DNA of 64,000 nucleotides from DASQFQ01 sp963722815. GTDB lineage: Bacteria; Actinomycetota; Thermoleophilia; Solirubrobacterales; Solirubrobacteraceae. Under the pieces are notes generated by a model that saw nothing but the letters and a program-made list of their open reading frames with translations, did no database searches and was not told the DNA's origin. A program made the translations under genes and the position numbers. Position 1 is the first letter of the stretch, and every line of letters begins with the position of its first letter. Location: the NCBI GenBank assembly GCA_963722815.1, contig CAVROM010000003.1, forward strand, positions 372,001-436,000, read 5' to 3'. Positions 39,478 to 49,187 of this stretch are shown piece after piece.

Positions 39478-40590
39478 ATGGCCGGCCCCGCCACCTCACA
39501 GCCCACCCCGCAGCGCCTGGCCGCTATCCGTGAGCAGCTGTCCCTGCTCACGGACTACCTTTGACCCGCAAGCGCTGAAGGACCGCGTCGAGGCGCTGGA
39601 GCGCCAGATGGGCGAGCCGGGCTTCTGGGACGACCCGGAGGCCGCCGGGCGCGTCGGGTCGGAGCACGCGCGCGAAACGCGCCGGCTGGCCACCTATGAG
39701 CAGCTCGCGAACGACGTCGAGGACCTCGAAGGGCTCGTCGAGCTCGCCGAGGAGGATCCGGAGCTCGCGGCGGAGGTCGAGCAGGCGTTCGGCTCGGTTG
39801 AGATCGCGCCTCGAGGCGCTCGAGCTGGAGCGCCTGTTCTCCGGCCCCTACGACGCCGGCGACGCGCTCGTGACCGTCAACGCCGGCGCGGGCGGCACCG
39901 ACGCCCAGGACTGGGCCGAGATGGTGCTGCGGATGGAGATGCGCTGGGCCGAGCGGCGCGGCTTCCAGGTCGAGCTGCTGGAGGCGAGCGCGGGGGAGGA
40001 GGCCGGCATCAAGTCCGCCACCTTCCGCGTCAAGGGCGAGAACGCCTACGGCCTCTACGGCGCCGAGAAGGGCGTCCACCGGCTCGTCCGGCTCTCGCCG
40101 TTCGACGCCGCCCACCGCCGCCAGACGTCGTTCGCGGGCGTCGAGGTCGCGCCGGTGGTCGAAGGCACGGGCGAGGTCGAGATCGACGACGAGGACCTCC
40201 AGATCGACACCTACCGCGCGTCGGGCGCCGGCGGCCAGCACGTCAACAAGACCGACTCGGCGGTGCGGATCACGCACAGGCCGAGCGGCATCGTCGTCCA
40301 GTGCCAGAACGAGCGCTCGCAGTCGTCCAACAAGGCGACCGCGATGGCGATGCTGCGCTCCAAGCTCGTCGAGCTGCGAGGAGCGCAAGCGCCGCGAGGA
40401 GATCGCGAAGGAGCGCGGCGAGGCGCAGGACGTCAACTTCGGCTCGCAGATCCGCTCCTACGTCCTGCACCCGTACACGATGGTCAAGGACCACCGCACC
40501 GACGTCGAGATGGGCGACGCCAACCGCGTGCTCGACGGCGACCTCGACGCCTTCGTGCGCGCCTACCTCCTGCAGCAGGCGAAGGGCTGA
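39478..40590 (+). CDS. prfB: Peptide chain release factor 2 (programmed +1 frameshift; two further apparent frameshifts)
   Basis: RF2 releases peptides at UGA and UAA. The gene begins at ATG 39478 (MAGPATSQPTPQRLAAIREQ) and reaches in-frame CTT TGA C at 39559-39565, the standard autoregulatory shift site, and continues as DPQALKDRVEALERQMGEPG. Two more breaks are each one extra base, at 39809-39810 and 40377. The rest is typical: ALVTVNAGAGGTDAQDWAEM, the GGQ hydrolysis motif in RASGAGGQHVNKTDSAVRIT, and SYVLHPYTMVKDHRT. Corrected length about 369 residues. The first shift is biology; the other two look like sequence errors. Confidence 0.95.
39559..39565 (+). promoter_or_regulatory. RF2 autoregulatory +1 frameshift site
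   Basis: CTT TGA C is the conserved slippery sequence where the P-site tRNA-Leu moves +1 when UGA is read slowly. The upstream position normally holding a Shine-Dalgarno-like AGGGGG carries only ACGGAC, so the stimulator is weak. Many actinobacteria have lost this site; here it is kept. Confidence 0.9.
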
Positions 40591-40593
40591 CGG

Positions 40594-42114
40594 GTGGCGA
40601 TCCCGGCAGACCCCTACGCGCCGGTGACGATCGGGCCGGGGCAGGTCGTCCCCAGCGACCAGCCGACGGCGCCCTACCTCGACGCGGTCGTCGCCTACGG
40701 CTTCCGCGGCTCGACGCGCTTCCACGTGCCCGGCCACAAGGCGGGCGCGGGCGCCGACCCCGGGCTGATCTCGGCGATCGGCGAGGACGCGCTGATGCTC
40801 GACGTCCCGCAGGACATCTACGGGATCGACCTCGGGCCGGAGCCGACGCCGTTCCAGCGCGCCGAGCAGCTCGCCGCCGAGGCCCACGGCGCCGCGCGCT
40901 CGTGGTTCCTCACCAACGGCGCGACGCAGGGCAACCACGCGCTCTGCCTCGCCCTGGCGCCGCTCGGCGCCCCGCTGGTGGTGCAGCGCAACTCGCACGC
41001 GTCGGTGATCGACGGGCTGGTGCTCTCCGGCGGCGTCCCGAGCTACGTGGCGCCCGAGTACGGCGAGGAGCTGGGCATGGCGCACGGCGTCACGCCCGAC
41101 GCGCTGGCCGAGGCGCTGCGCGCGACGCCCGGCGCCCGCGCCGCCTTCATCGTCTCGCCGACGTACTACGGCATGGCCGCCGACGTCGCCGGCTGCGCCG
41201 AGGTCTGCCAGGCCGCGGGCGTCCCGCTCGTCGTCGACCAGGCGTGGGGCTCGCACTTCGGCTTCCACCCCGACCTGCCGCCGAGCGCGCTGCAGCAGGG
41301 CGCCGACGCGGTGCTCACGAGCACGCACAAGATCGTCGGCTCGCTGACCCAGTCCGCGATGCTGCACGTCGCGGCGACCGGCCGGATCGACCCCGACGCG
41401 GTGGCGCGGGCGGTGCGGCTCGTGCGCTCGACGTCGCCGTCGTCGCTGCTGATGGCGTCGCTGGACGCCGCGCGCCGCCAGCTGGTCATCCACGGCCAGG
41501 CGCTGCTGTCGCGCACGATCGCGGCCTCCACCCGCGCACGCAAGATCATCGACGGCACCACGGCGTGCAGCGTGGTCGGGCGCGAGCTGGTCGGGCAGCC
41601 GGGCGTGGCGGGCTGGGATCCGCTGCGGATCGTCGTCGACGTCCGCGCCACCGGCAACAGCGGCTACGAGGTCGCCGCCGCGCTGCGCTCCGCCTACGAC
41701 GTGCACGTCGAGCTCGCCACCCACGCGACGCTGGTGCTGGTGCTGGGGCTCGGCCAGCCCGCCGACGCGCTCGATCGCTTCGCCCACGACTTCGCCACCA
41801 CCGTGCGGCGGATCGAGCGGCCGGGCGACGCCGAGGCGCTCGTGCGGACGTCGGCCGCGCTGGTCAACGAGGTCGTGGTGCCGCCGCGCGAGGCGTTCCT
41901 CGGCGCGTCGGAGACGGTTCCGGTGGATGACGCCGTCGGCCGCGTCTCGGCCGAGTCGATCGCCGGCTACCCGCCGGGGATCCCCGCGCTGCTGCCGGGG
42001 GAGCGGATCACCGCCGAGGGCATCGGCTACCTGCGCGAGCTGCGCGAGTCGGGCGCGCGCCTGCACGGGGCGAGCGACCCGGACTTCCGCACCATCGTCG
42101 TGCTCTGCGATTGA
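40594..42114 (+). CDS. PLP-dependent Orn/Lys/Arg-type decarboxylase
   Basis: The product has 506 residues and starts at GTG 40594. The fold-I PLP domain contains RFHVPGHKAGAGADPGLI (early family signature), FLTNGATQGNHALCLAL, HASVIDGL, VDQAWGSHFGFH (cofactor aspartate) and the Schiff-base Lys246 in VLTSTHKIVGSLTQS. The C-terminal part (VNEVVVPPREAFLGASETV and PGIPALLPGERI) is the Orn/Lys/Arg decarboxylase C-domain. It decarboxylates a basic amino acid to a polyamine precursor; which one is unclear. It is 3 bases after prfB and overlaps nadC. Confidence 0.88.
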   Translation: MAIPADPYAPVTIGPGQVVPSDQPTAPYLDAVVAYGFRGSTRFHVPGHKAGAGADPGLISAIGEDALMLDVPQDIYGIDLGPEPTPFQRAEQLAAEAHGAARSWFLTNGATQGNHALCLALAPLGAPLVVQRNSHASVIDGLVLSGGVPSYVAPEYGEELGMAHGVTPDALAEALRATPGARAAFIVSPTYYGMAADVAGCAEVCQAAGVPLVVDQAWGSHFGFHPDLPPSALQQGADAVLTSTHKIVGSLTQSAMLHVAATGRIDPDAVARAVRLVRSTSPSSLLMASLDAARRQLVIHGQALLSRTIAASTRARKIIDGTTACSVVGRELVGQPGVAGWDPLRIVVDVRATGNSGYEVAAALRSAYDVHVELATHATLVLVLGLGQPADALDRFAHDFATTVRRIERPGDAEALVRTSAALVNEVVVPPREAFLGASETVPVDDAVGRVSAESIAGYPPGIPALLPGERITAEGIGYLRELRESGARLHGASDPDFRTIVVLCD

Positions 42115-42948
42115 CCGACGACGAGCTGATCGAGGCCGCGCTCGCCGAGGACGTCGGCGACGGCGACGCCACCACCGCCGCCACGGTCGACGAGGCCGCG
42201 CGCGGGCGGGCCACGATCACCCAGAAGGCTCCCGGGGTCATCTCCGGGCTCGACCTCGCCGCGGCGGTGTTCCGCCACCTGGATCCCTCGGCTGAGCTGG
42301 AGCTCGGGCCGGAGGGCGTGTGGCGCGAGGCGGGCGCGGCCGTGCTCGTGGTCGAGGGCCGTGCGCGGGCGCTGCTGACGGCCGAGCGAACGGCGCTGAA
42401 CTTCCTCGGCCGGCTGAGCGGGATCGCGACGCTGACCGCGCGCGTGGTGTCGTCCGTCCGTGGCGCGGGCGGGCACCGCGCAGCTGCTCGACACGCGCAA
42501 GACGACGCCGGGGCTGCGGCGGCAGGAGAAGGCGGCGGTCGCGCACGGCGGCGGCGTCAACCACCGCGCCGGGCTCTACGACGCGATCCTGATCAAGGAG
42601 AACCACTCGGCGCTGGCGGGCGGGGTGGCTGCGGCCGTGCAGCGGGCGCGGGCGGCGCGGCCGGACCTCCCGCTCACCGTCGAGGTGCGCGACGACGCGG
42701 AGATCGACGCGGCGCTGGCCGCGGGCGCGCCGCGGCTGCTGCTGGACAACATGACGCCCGCCGAGGTGCGCGAGGCGGTGGCGCGGATCCAGGGCCGCGC
42801 GGAGATCGAGGTGTCCGGCGGCGTGACGCCCGAGACCATTTTGGTCTATGCGACCATAGAAGGGGTAGACTACGTCTCGATGGGCGCGCTGACCCACTCG
42901 GCGCCCGCCCTCGACCTCTCCCTGTCCCTGGAGTCGCTCCCCACATGA
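42111..42948 (+). CDS. nadC: Quinolinate phosphoribosyltransferase (one apparent frameshift)
   Basis: NadC converts quinolinate and PRPP to nicotinate mononucleotide. It starts at TTG 42111 overlapping the previous stop (TTGA). LAEDVGDGDATTAATVDEAA and LLTAERTALNFLGRLSGIAT are family hallmarks. At about 42468-42473 (GCGGGCGGGCACC) one base is extra. Reading then continues as AQLLDTRKTTPGLR, NHRAGLYDAILIKENH (quinolinate-binding lysine and histidine), LLLDNMTP and IEVSGGVTPETI. Corrected length about 278. NadA follows with an ATGA overlap, forming the de novo NAD pathway pair; nadB is absent here. Confidence 0.93.
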
Positions 42949-43923
42949 CCCTGCTCTCGCTGGACAACATCCCCGCCCTGCAGGACGAGGTGCGGGCGCT
43001 CGCCGCCGAGCGCGGCGCCGTCATCCTGGCCCACAACTACCAGCTGCCCGAGATCCAGCAGGTGGCCGACTACGTCGGCGACTCGCTCGGGCTGTCGCAG
43101 CGGGCGGCTCGCTCCGACGCCGGCACGATCGCGTTCTGCGGCGTGCACTTCATGGCCGAGACGGCCTCGATCCTGGGCCCGGAGAAGACCGTGCTGCTGC
43201 CGGACCCCGACGCCGGCTGCTCGCTGGCCGACTCGATCACCGCGCCGCAGCTGCGGGCGTGGAAGGCGAAGCACCCGGGCGCGGTGGTCGTCATGTACGT
43301 CAACACCTCGGCCGAGGTGAAGGCGGAGACCGACTACTGCGTGACGTCCTCCAACGCGGTCGCCGTCGTCGAGCACATCTACCGCGAGCACGGGGAGGAC
43401 ACCGAGATCCTCTTCGGGCCGGACATGTTCCTGGGCGCGTTCGTGGAGAAGCGCACCGGCCAGCCGATGCGCGTGTGGGACGGCGAGTGCCACGTCCACG
43501 CCGGCATCCGCCCGCGCGACATCGCGGAGATGCGCGCCGCGCACCCGGGCGCCGACTTCCTCATCCACCCCGAGTGCGGCTGCTCGACGTCGGTCATGGA
43601 GTACGTCGCCGCGGGCGACGTCGACGCCGAGGGCGTGCACATGCTCTCGACCGGCGGGATGCTGACTACGCCCAGCGGCGCCCCGGCGGGCGGGACCGCG
43701 ATCGTCGCCACCGAGGTCGGGATGCTCCACGGCGCTGCGCGAGGCGGCGCCGGACGTCGACTTCATCGCCGCCAACGAGGCGGCGAGCTGCCGCTACATG
43801 AAGATGATCACGCTGCCGAAGCTGCGCGACGCCCTGCGCGACGGCGAGCCGGTCGTGAAGGTGCCGGACGCGATCGCCGCGCGGGCCCGCACGGCGATCG
43901 AGCGCATGGTCGCGATCAGCTAG
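42945..43923 (+). CDS. nadA: Quinolinate synthase (one apparent frameshift)
   Basis: NadA condenses iminoaspartate with dihydroxyacetone phosphate to quinolinate and holds a [4Fe-4S] cluster. The cluster cysteines are in FCGVHFMAE, HPECGCSTSV and, after the break, AASCRYMKM. HNYQLPEIQQVADYVGDSLGL and YVNTSAEVKAETDYCVTSSNA are conserved substrate segments. An extra G at 43731 (CCACGGCGCTG) breaks the frame; correction gives MLHALREAAPDVDFIAANEA. Corrected length about 325. It ends at TAG 43921-43923 inside the tandem palindromic element. Confidence 0.93.
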
Positions 43924-43998
43924 GCGCCAAGCCAGGCAGCTTGCTGCCTAGCGGGGGGCTAGGCGCCAAGCCAGGCAGCTTGCTGCCTAGCGAGGGGT
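43921..43998. repeat. Dispersed palindromic element, copies 6 and 7 (39-bp tandem)
   Basis: The cores AGGCAGCTTGCTGCCT are at 43934-43949 and 43973-43988, so the unit repeats with a 39-base period. Both units carry the upstream CTAGGCGCC and trailing TAGCG. The block lies between nadA and the convergent calcium-binding protein gene and includes the nadA stop. Confidence 0.85.
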
Positions 43999-44789
43999 TA
44001 GCGCCGGACGAGCGTGACGGCGGTGACGACCGGGCTGGGCCCGGAGCGGTCGACCGTCGCCTCGTGGACGAGCATGCCGCGCTTCAGCGAGCTCGCGTCG
44101 CACGCGTGACCGCCGGCGAACACCGGCCTCGAACTGCTCGTCGAAGTCCGCGTCGTCTGGAGTCCGGACGCGGCGTCCTCGGAGGGGTCGTCGTCCTGGG
44201 CGGCGGTGGCGGAGAGGTCGTAGCCGTCGTCGCCGTCGGTCTCGGGGTCGTCCCCGTGGAGGGCTCGTCGGCCGCGGAATCGTCGGTCTCGGGGTCGTCG
44301 GCGGGGTTCTCCGCCGGGTCGTCGCCGTGTCTCGGCGCCGCTGCTGCTGCCGCCGCCCGAGCAGTCGATCGCGAGGCCGGCGTTCAGCTTGCCGCCCGCG
44401 GCGAGCCGGAGCGTGATCGACGAGGCGGTGAGCGCGGTGATCTTGCCCGCGTTCTCCTTGCCGTCCCTGATGCCGTCGTCGTCGGAGTCCCGGTCGCGCG
44501 GCTTGAAGCCGAAGCGGCGCTCGGCGCCGTCCTTGAGCCCGTCGTGGTCCGTGTCCCTCTTGCGCGGGTTCGTGTGCGACCGGTACTCGCGGTAGTTGGA
44601 GAGGCCGTCGCGGTCGCGATCGCGCTTCGCGTCGTTCTTCTTCGTGTTGAGGTGGAACCTGCGCTCCCAGCGGTCCGGGAGCTTGTCGTGGTCGCGGTCG
44701 TGCTTGCGCGCGAGCGCCGGGGCGGCGCACAGCGCGGTGGCGGCGACGAGGAGGGCGAGCGTCGCCAGGACGCGATGAAGGCGGGCCAT
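43998..44789 (-). CDS. Secreted protein with thrombospondin type-3-like calcium repeats
   Basis: A signal peptide (MARLHRVLATLALLVAATALC, then APALA) leads into four acidic repeats: DRDHDKLPDRWE, DRDRDGLSNYREY, DTDHDGLKDGAE and DSDDDGIRDGKE. This DxDxDG pattern is that of TSP3/EF-type calcium loops. A middle domain (ITALTASSITLRLAAGGKLNAG) precedes an Asp/Glu-rich linker and a conserved C-terminus (GGHACDASSLKRGMLVHEAT). The frame as given is open for 263 residues. However, two stretches (about 44275-44340 and 44120-44165) are Arg/Thr-rich here and acidic in a neighbouring frame. Compensating indels are therefore likely. Confidence 0.7.
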   Translation of the reverse strand: MARLHRVLATLALLVAATALCAAPALARKHDRDHDKLPDRWERRFHLNTKKNDAKRDRDRDGLSNYREYRSHTNPRKRDTDHDGLKDGAERRFGFKPRDRDSDDDGIRDGKENAGKITALTASSITLRLAAGGKLNAGLAIDCSGGGSSSGAETRRRPGGEPRRRPRDRRFRGRRALHGDDPETDGDDGYDLSATAAQDDDPSEDAASGLQTTRTSTSSSRPVFAGGHACDASSLKRGMLVHEATVDRSGPSPVVTAVTLVRR

Positions 44790-44854
44790 ACCGAGTGCAT
44801 CGGCACGTCGCGGCTCGCCTCGAAGGCCGGCGTCAGCTCCCGGACGAACGTTGG

Positions 44855-45211
44855 CTAGGCCGGCTCGGGCAACAGCTCGAGCCCGTGCTCGGCGGCCTGC
44901 CGGACGACCTTGAGCTGCTCGCGCTTGCGCTCGAACTCGGCCGGCGTGTAGCAGTGGACCTCGGCCGCGGAGCCCATCTCCAGCGCGTCCCACAGCGAAC
45001 CCGCCTGGTAGACCCGCTCGAGCCACGGCACGCCGTCGAAGTGCTCGCTGACCAGCACGAGCACGTACTCGTGCCCGCGCTCGCGCTGGGGCGGCGCGCC
45101 GTGGAGGTCGTCGACCCGCGCGCCGGCCAGCAGCGCGCGCTGGACCGGCCAGCGGTCCGTGACGCGCTCCAGGTAGCGCTCGAGCTCGCGGCGATTGAGC
45201 TCTTGCTCCAT
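44855..45211 (-). CDS. Nucleotidyltransferase-like protein without visible catalytic motif
   Basis: The product has 118 residues and starts at ATG 45211 (MEQELNRRELERYLERV). The segment YVLVLVSEHFDGVPWLERVYQAGSLWD and the end VHCYTPAEFERKREQLKVVRQA resemble the C-terminal half of stand-alone MNT-type nucleotidyltransferases. The GS-x10-DxD catalytic region that should precede the VLVLVS strand is absent, replaced by a charged helix and DDLHGAPPQRERGHEY. It is therefore either a degenerate member or a diverged non-catalytic one. It lies alone, 72 bases downstream of the 5'-nucleotidase. Confidence 0.5.
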   Translation of the reverse strand: MEQELNRRELERYLERVTDRWPVQRALLAGARVDDLHGAPPQRERGHEYVLVLVSEHFDGVPWLERVYQAGSLWDALEMGSAAEVHCYTPAEFERKREQLKVVRQAAEHGLELLPEPA

Positions 45212-45238
45212 CACGCACCTTCGATTGTCCCGGAACGG

Positions 45239-45267
45239 GCGGCGGCGGCGCAAGGGTCCGCCGCCGC
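45239..45267 (-). terminator. GC-rich hairpin downstream of the 5'-nucleotidase gene
   Basis: GCGGCGGCGG (45239-45248) and CCGCCGCCGC (45258-45267) form a perfect 10-bp stem with a 9-base loop, 16 bases after the nucleotidase stop. No T-run follows, so it may be a factor-assisted terminator or just an mRNA-stabilising stem. Confidence 0.45.
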
Positions 45268-45283
45268 ACGATCCGGATCGACC

Positions 45284-47052
45284 CTACGGAGTCGTGGTAA
45301 TGCGATCGAGCGCCGGCGGCTGCACGGCCGCGCCGGTGAGCGACGGCTTGATGTAGCGGACCAGCGAGTCGATGTCGAAGTCCGGCAGCGTCGTGCGGTT
45401 GGTCCCCGCCTTCAGCGACTGGAAATCGTCCCCGCCGTCGGCGAGGAAGTTGTTGGTGGTGATGCGGTAGGTCGCGGCCGGATTCAGCGCCGCGCCCCCG
45501 ATCGTGACCCCGCTGACGGGGTTGGCCGCCCCGGCGCACGGCTTGCCGAGGATGCTCGCCGCCACCGACTTCGAGAACGAGTAGTGGATCGAGCTCGACG
45601 GCAGCAGCACGGTCTGCGAGGTGTTCGTCCCGCACCACTGGTCCTTCAGCACGTCCAGGACCTGCGCCCCCGTGAAGGTCTGGGTGGCGACGATGTTGTT
45701 GAACGGCTGGACCGTGAACGCCTCCTCGTAGGTGACGACCCCGTCTCCCTCGCTGCCGCTCTGGGCGTAGAGGAAGTCGGAGCGCACCCCGCCGGGGTTC
45801 ATCAGCGCGCCCACCGCGGCGCCGCGGTCGGCGTCGTCGGTGTCGGCGAGCTGGGCGTCGGCGATCAGGTTGCCGGCCGCGTTCTCACCCGAGCCGTCGG
45901 CGTCCGGATCGCGCGTGATGTCGCGCGCGATCTTGCCCACCGGCGTGCTGCGCAGCGGCGCCGACAGCTTGTCGTAGCGGTCGACGAGCGCCTGCACGTT
46001 CGCCTGCGGCGTGCGGCCCGCGGCGTACATCGCCACGTTGTCGGCGCTGACGGCCTTGATGCGGCCGTGCCGCCCCAGCGTCAGCTCGAGGTCGGTCACG
46101 AGCCGCCCGTTCGAGCTCGCGCTCGTCACCGGACGGCCGTCGATCACGCAGTTGTACGCCGCGTGCGTGTGGCCGGTGATGAAGACGCCGACCTTCTTGG
46201 TCGTGCGATTCGACGATGTCCGTGATGTCACCGCTGAAGCCCGTGCACGTGTCGAGCGTGTCGGTGTTGAACGGGACGGACTGGAAGCCGCCCTGGTGGA
46301 TCAGCACGACGATCGCCTTGACGCCCTTGCGCTTGCAGCACGCGCGCGTACTTGTTGGCGGTGTCGGCCTCGTCGGCGAACTTCAGGTGGGTGATGCCGG
46401 CCGGCGAGACGATGCCCGGCGTCCCCTCGAGCGTCATGCCGATGAAGCCGACCTTCTTGCCCTGGAAGCGACGGATCGCGTACGGCTTGAAGAACGGCTT
46501 GCCGGTGCGCGTGTCGATCACGTTCGCCGACAGGTACTTGAAGTTGGCGCCTGCGAAGCCGGTGCCGTCCTTGACAGCCGTCGGTCGGGTGGCAGCCGCC
46601 GTTCTGCATCCGCTTGAGCTCGTCCTCGCCCTCGTCGAACTCGTGGTTGCCGACGGAGGTGAGGCTGAGCCCGAGGAGGTTCATGGCCTCGATCGTCGGC
46701 TCGTCGTGGTAGAGCGCCGACAGCAGCGGGCTCGCGCCGATCAGGTCGCCGGCGGCGACGGTCAGCGTGTTGCGATGGCCCTTGCGGAGCTGCTGCAGGT
46801 AGCTGCCGACGATCCCGGCGCCGCCCGCCGGCGAGGGCCGCCGGTGCGGGCTGCCCGGTCGTCGTCGGCGGCCGGATGCCGCCGGTCGTCGTGGTCTGCA
46901 GGGCCCCGTGGAAGTCGTTCAAGCGCCAGCAGCTGGACCTTGACGTCCTTGGGCTTGTGGTGATGGTGGTGGTGGCGCTTGTGCGCCGCGGCCGGGCTGG
47001 CGAGGACGAGCAGAAGCGCGCCGGCCGCCCCCAGCAGGCGAAGGAATGACAT
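45284..47052 (-). CDS. Secreted 5'-nucleotidase/2',3'-cyclic phosphodiesterase (UshA type; five apparent frameshifts)
   Basis: This enzyme hydrolyses extracellular nucleotides for phosphate and nucleoside uptake. It starts at ATG 47052 (MSFLRLLGAAGALLLVLASP, signal peptide followed by a histidine run). Metal motifs NDFHGAL, VGNHEFDEGEDEL and TGHTHAAYN are present, as is the C-terminal substrate domain (NPGGVRSDFLY, EAFTVQPFNN, YRITTNNFLADGGDDF). Reading requires skipping one base at each of about 46921, 46834, 46574, 46343 and 46208. All five are insertions in the same direction, giving a corrected length near 587 residues. Every piece is conserved. Confidence 0.82.
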
Positions 47053-47101
47053 GACCGGCACAGCCTGCCACGCGACCCCCGGGTCGCGCGTCACCGCCTG
47101 G

Positions 47102-48354
47102 TTACTCGAACTCGGAGACCTCGTGCGGCCCGACGCAGGCCACCGACGCCTCGACCGAGATGCCGCTCGCGACCTCGGTGACGCGCTCGAGCGTGGTCTC
47201 GTCGAGCAGGCGGATCGAGCGGTCCGGGTCGATGTCCTCGCCGAACACCACGGTCTCGCCGGCCGCGTGGCGGGCGACCGCGTTCGTGTTCTCGAACGCG
47301 AGCACGCGCCGCCCCGCCGCGTAGGCGCGGGCGCGCTCGAACTCCTCCGCGCGCGGGCCGTTCTCGCGCAGGTCGTCGACGATCCCGCGCATGCACTGGT
47401 AGGCCTCGCGGCACTTGCCGGACTCGAGCCCCGCCGACAGCTGCAGGATCGGCACGTCGGCGAAGGAGTGCTCGACCGAGTAGACGGAGTAGGCGAGCCC
47501 GCGCTGCTCGCGGATCTCGTCGAACAGGCGCGAGCCCATCGAGCCGCCCAGCAGCGTCGAGTAGATCGCCAGCGCGGCGCGCTGCTCGAGGTCGCGCGGG
47601 TCGACCTGCGGGCGGTAGGAGATGCGCAGGTGCGACTGGTTGGAGTCGCGCTCCTCGACGAGCGTCTGGGGCTCGAACTCCGGCGCCGGCTCGAAGCCGC
47701 CGTTCGCCTCGATGTCCGGGAAGCGGCCGAAGGTCTCCTCCAGCTCCGCGTCGTCGGGCACGTGTGAGAGGTTGCCGACCAGGAAGGCGCCGCCGCGCGA
47801 GCCCGCCCACTGGCGCTCGCGGAAGGCCACGATTGCGTCGCGCGTGAAGCTCTGGATGTGCTCCGGCGGGCCGAGCACCGGTCGCCCGAGCGGGTGGTCG
47901 CCGAACGCGGCACGGTCGATCAGGTGCTCGGCGACGACCGAGGGCGTGTCCTTCGCGCGGGCGATCTCCTGCACCACGACGCCGCGCTCGCGGTCGAGCT
48001 CGCCGGCGTCGATCTTCGGGCGGCCGGAGAAGTCGGTCAGCAGGTCGATCGCCTGCGGCACGACCTCGGCGCGGCAGGTGAGGTGGAACGCGACCATGTC
48101 GTGCGACGTGTACGCGTTGAGCACCGCGCCCATCTGCTCGGCGGTCTCGTTGACCTTGCGGTAGTCGTCGTACTTCTCGCCGCCCTTGAACACCAGGTGC
48201 TCGAGGAAGTGCGCCATGCCGTTCTCCTCGGGACGCTCGGTGCGGGCGCCGGCCTCGAAGGCCACGAGCACGGTGGCGGCGCGGGTGCCTTCCAGCTCGA
48301 CGTGGTGGATGGGGAGGCCGTTGTCGAGGGCGTGGGAGCGAATCGGAGGGCATA
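47102..48354 (-). CDS. M16-family zinc peptidase
   Basis: This is a processing-peptidase-like protein with the inverted zinc motif HFLEHLVFKGG (HxxEH). The downstream glutamate lies in NAYTSHDMVAFHLTC and the second family segment is SHLRISYRPQVDP. The C-terminal half-domain has RGLAYSVYSVEHSF, the usual R/Y pair. Length is about 417, matching actinobacterial M16B peptidases. The start is unclear: ATG 48354 is in another frame and would need one missing base near 48335, while the open frame itself extends upstream to 48436 or beyond over ftsE. It is divergent from ftsE. Confidence 0.82.
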
Positions 48355-48425
48355 CACTCCAGGCTAGCGATTGCAGGGCTTCTTGCCGGGCCGCCGAAAG
48401 GCCCTCGGTACCCTCCCGCTCCGCG

Positions 48426-49187
48426 ATGGCTGCCACTGACAATCGCCCACGCCGCGCCGCACCGGCGCCCCGCCGCAGCGTCCTCCCGCCGCCCGTCGAG
48501 GGCGCGATCGTCGACCTGCGCTCGGTCACCAAGCGCTACTCGAAGGTCGACATCGGGGTCGAGGACGTCACCTTCGCCGTGCAGCCCGGCGAGTTCGTGT
48601 TCGTGGTCGGCGCCTCGGGCTCCGGCAAGTCGACGCTGATGCGGCTGCTGATCAAGGAGTCGGAGCCGACGTTCGGCTCGATCACCGTGGCCGGCCACGA
48701 CCTCGGCACGATCCCGCGCTCGAAGATCCCCTACTACCGGCGCAACGTCGGCGTGATCTTCCAGGACTTCAAGCTGCTGCCGAACCGCACGGTGCACGAC
48801 AACGTCGCCTACGCGCTCCAGGTCACCGGTGGCAAGCGGCGCGAGATCCGCGAGAAGGTGCCGGACATCCTGCGCCTCACCGGGCTCTCGACCAAGCTCC
48901 ACAACTTCCCCGACCAGCTCTCCGGCGGCGAGCAGCAGCGCGTGTCGGTCGCGCGCGCGTTCGTCAACCACCCGCAGCTGCTGCTGGCCGACGAGCCGAC
49001 CGGCAACCTCGATCCCGAGACGTCGATCGGGATCATGCAGCTGCTCTACCGCATCAACCGCACCGGCACGACCGTGATCGTGGCGACCCACGACAAGGCG
49101 ATGGTCGACCGCATGCGCCGCCGCGTGATCGAGCTGTCCGGCGGCCACGTGATCCGCGACGAGGCGACGGGCTCCTACTCGCAATGA
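48426..49187 (+). CDS. ftsE: Cell-division ABC transporter ATPase FtsE
   Basis: The product is 253 residues. After an N-terminal extension of about 25 residues rich in Arg and Pro come the Walker A GASGSGKSTLM, Q-loop IFQDFKLLPNRTVHDNVAYAL, signature LSGGEQQRVSVARAF, Walker B LLLADEPTGNLDP and the switch histidine in VIVATHDKAMV. Together with FtsX it regulates peptidoglycan hydrolases at the septum. It overlaps ftsX (ATGA). The N-terminal extension is unusual for FtsE. Confidence 0.95.
   Translation: MAATDNRPRRAAPAPRRSVLPPPVEGAIVDLRSVTKRYSKVDIGVEDVTFAVQPGEFVFVVGASGSGKSTLMRLLIKESEPTFGSITVAGHDLGTIPRSKIPYYRRNVGVIFQDFKLLPNRTVHDNVAYALQVTGGKRREIREKVPDILRLTGLSTKLHNFPDQLSGGEQQRVSVARAFVNHPQLLLADEPTGNLDPETSIGIMQLLYRINRTGTTVIVATHDKAMVDRMRRRVIELSGGHVIRDEATGSYSQ

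Noticed and set aside
43921..43998. 39-bp tandem repeat resembling the start of a CRISPR array
   Set aside because: There are only two units, the intervals are parts of the same repeat rather than unique spacers, single copies occur elsewhere, and no cas genes are present.
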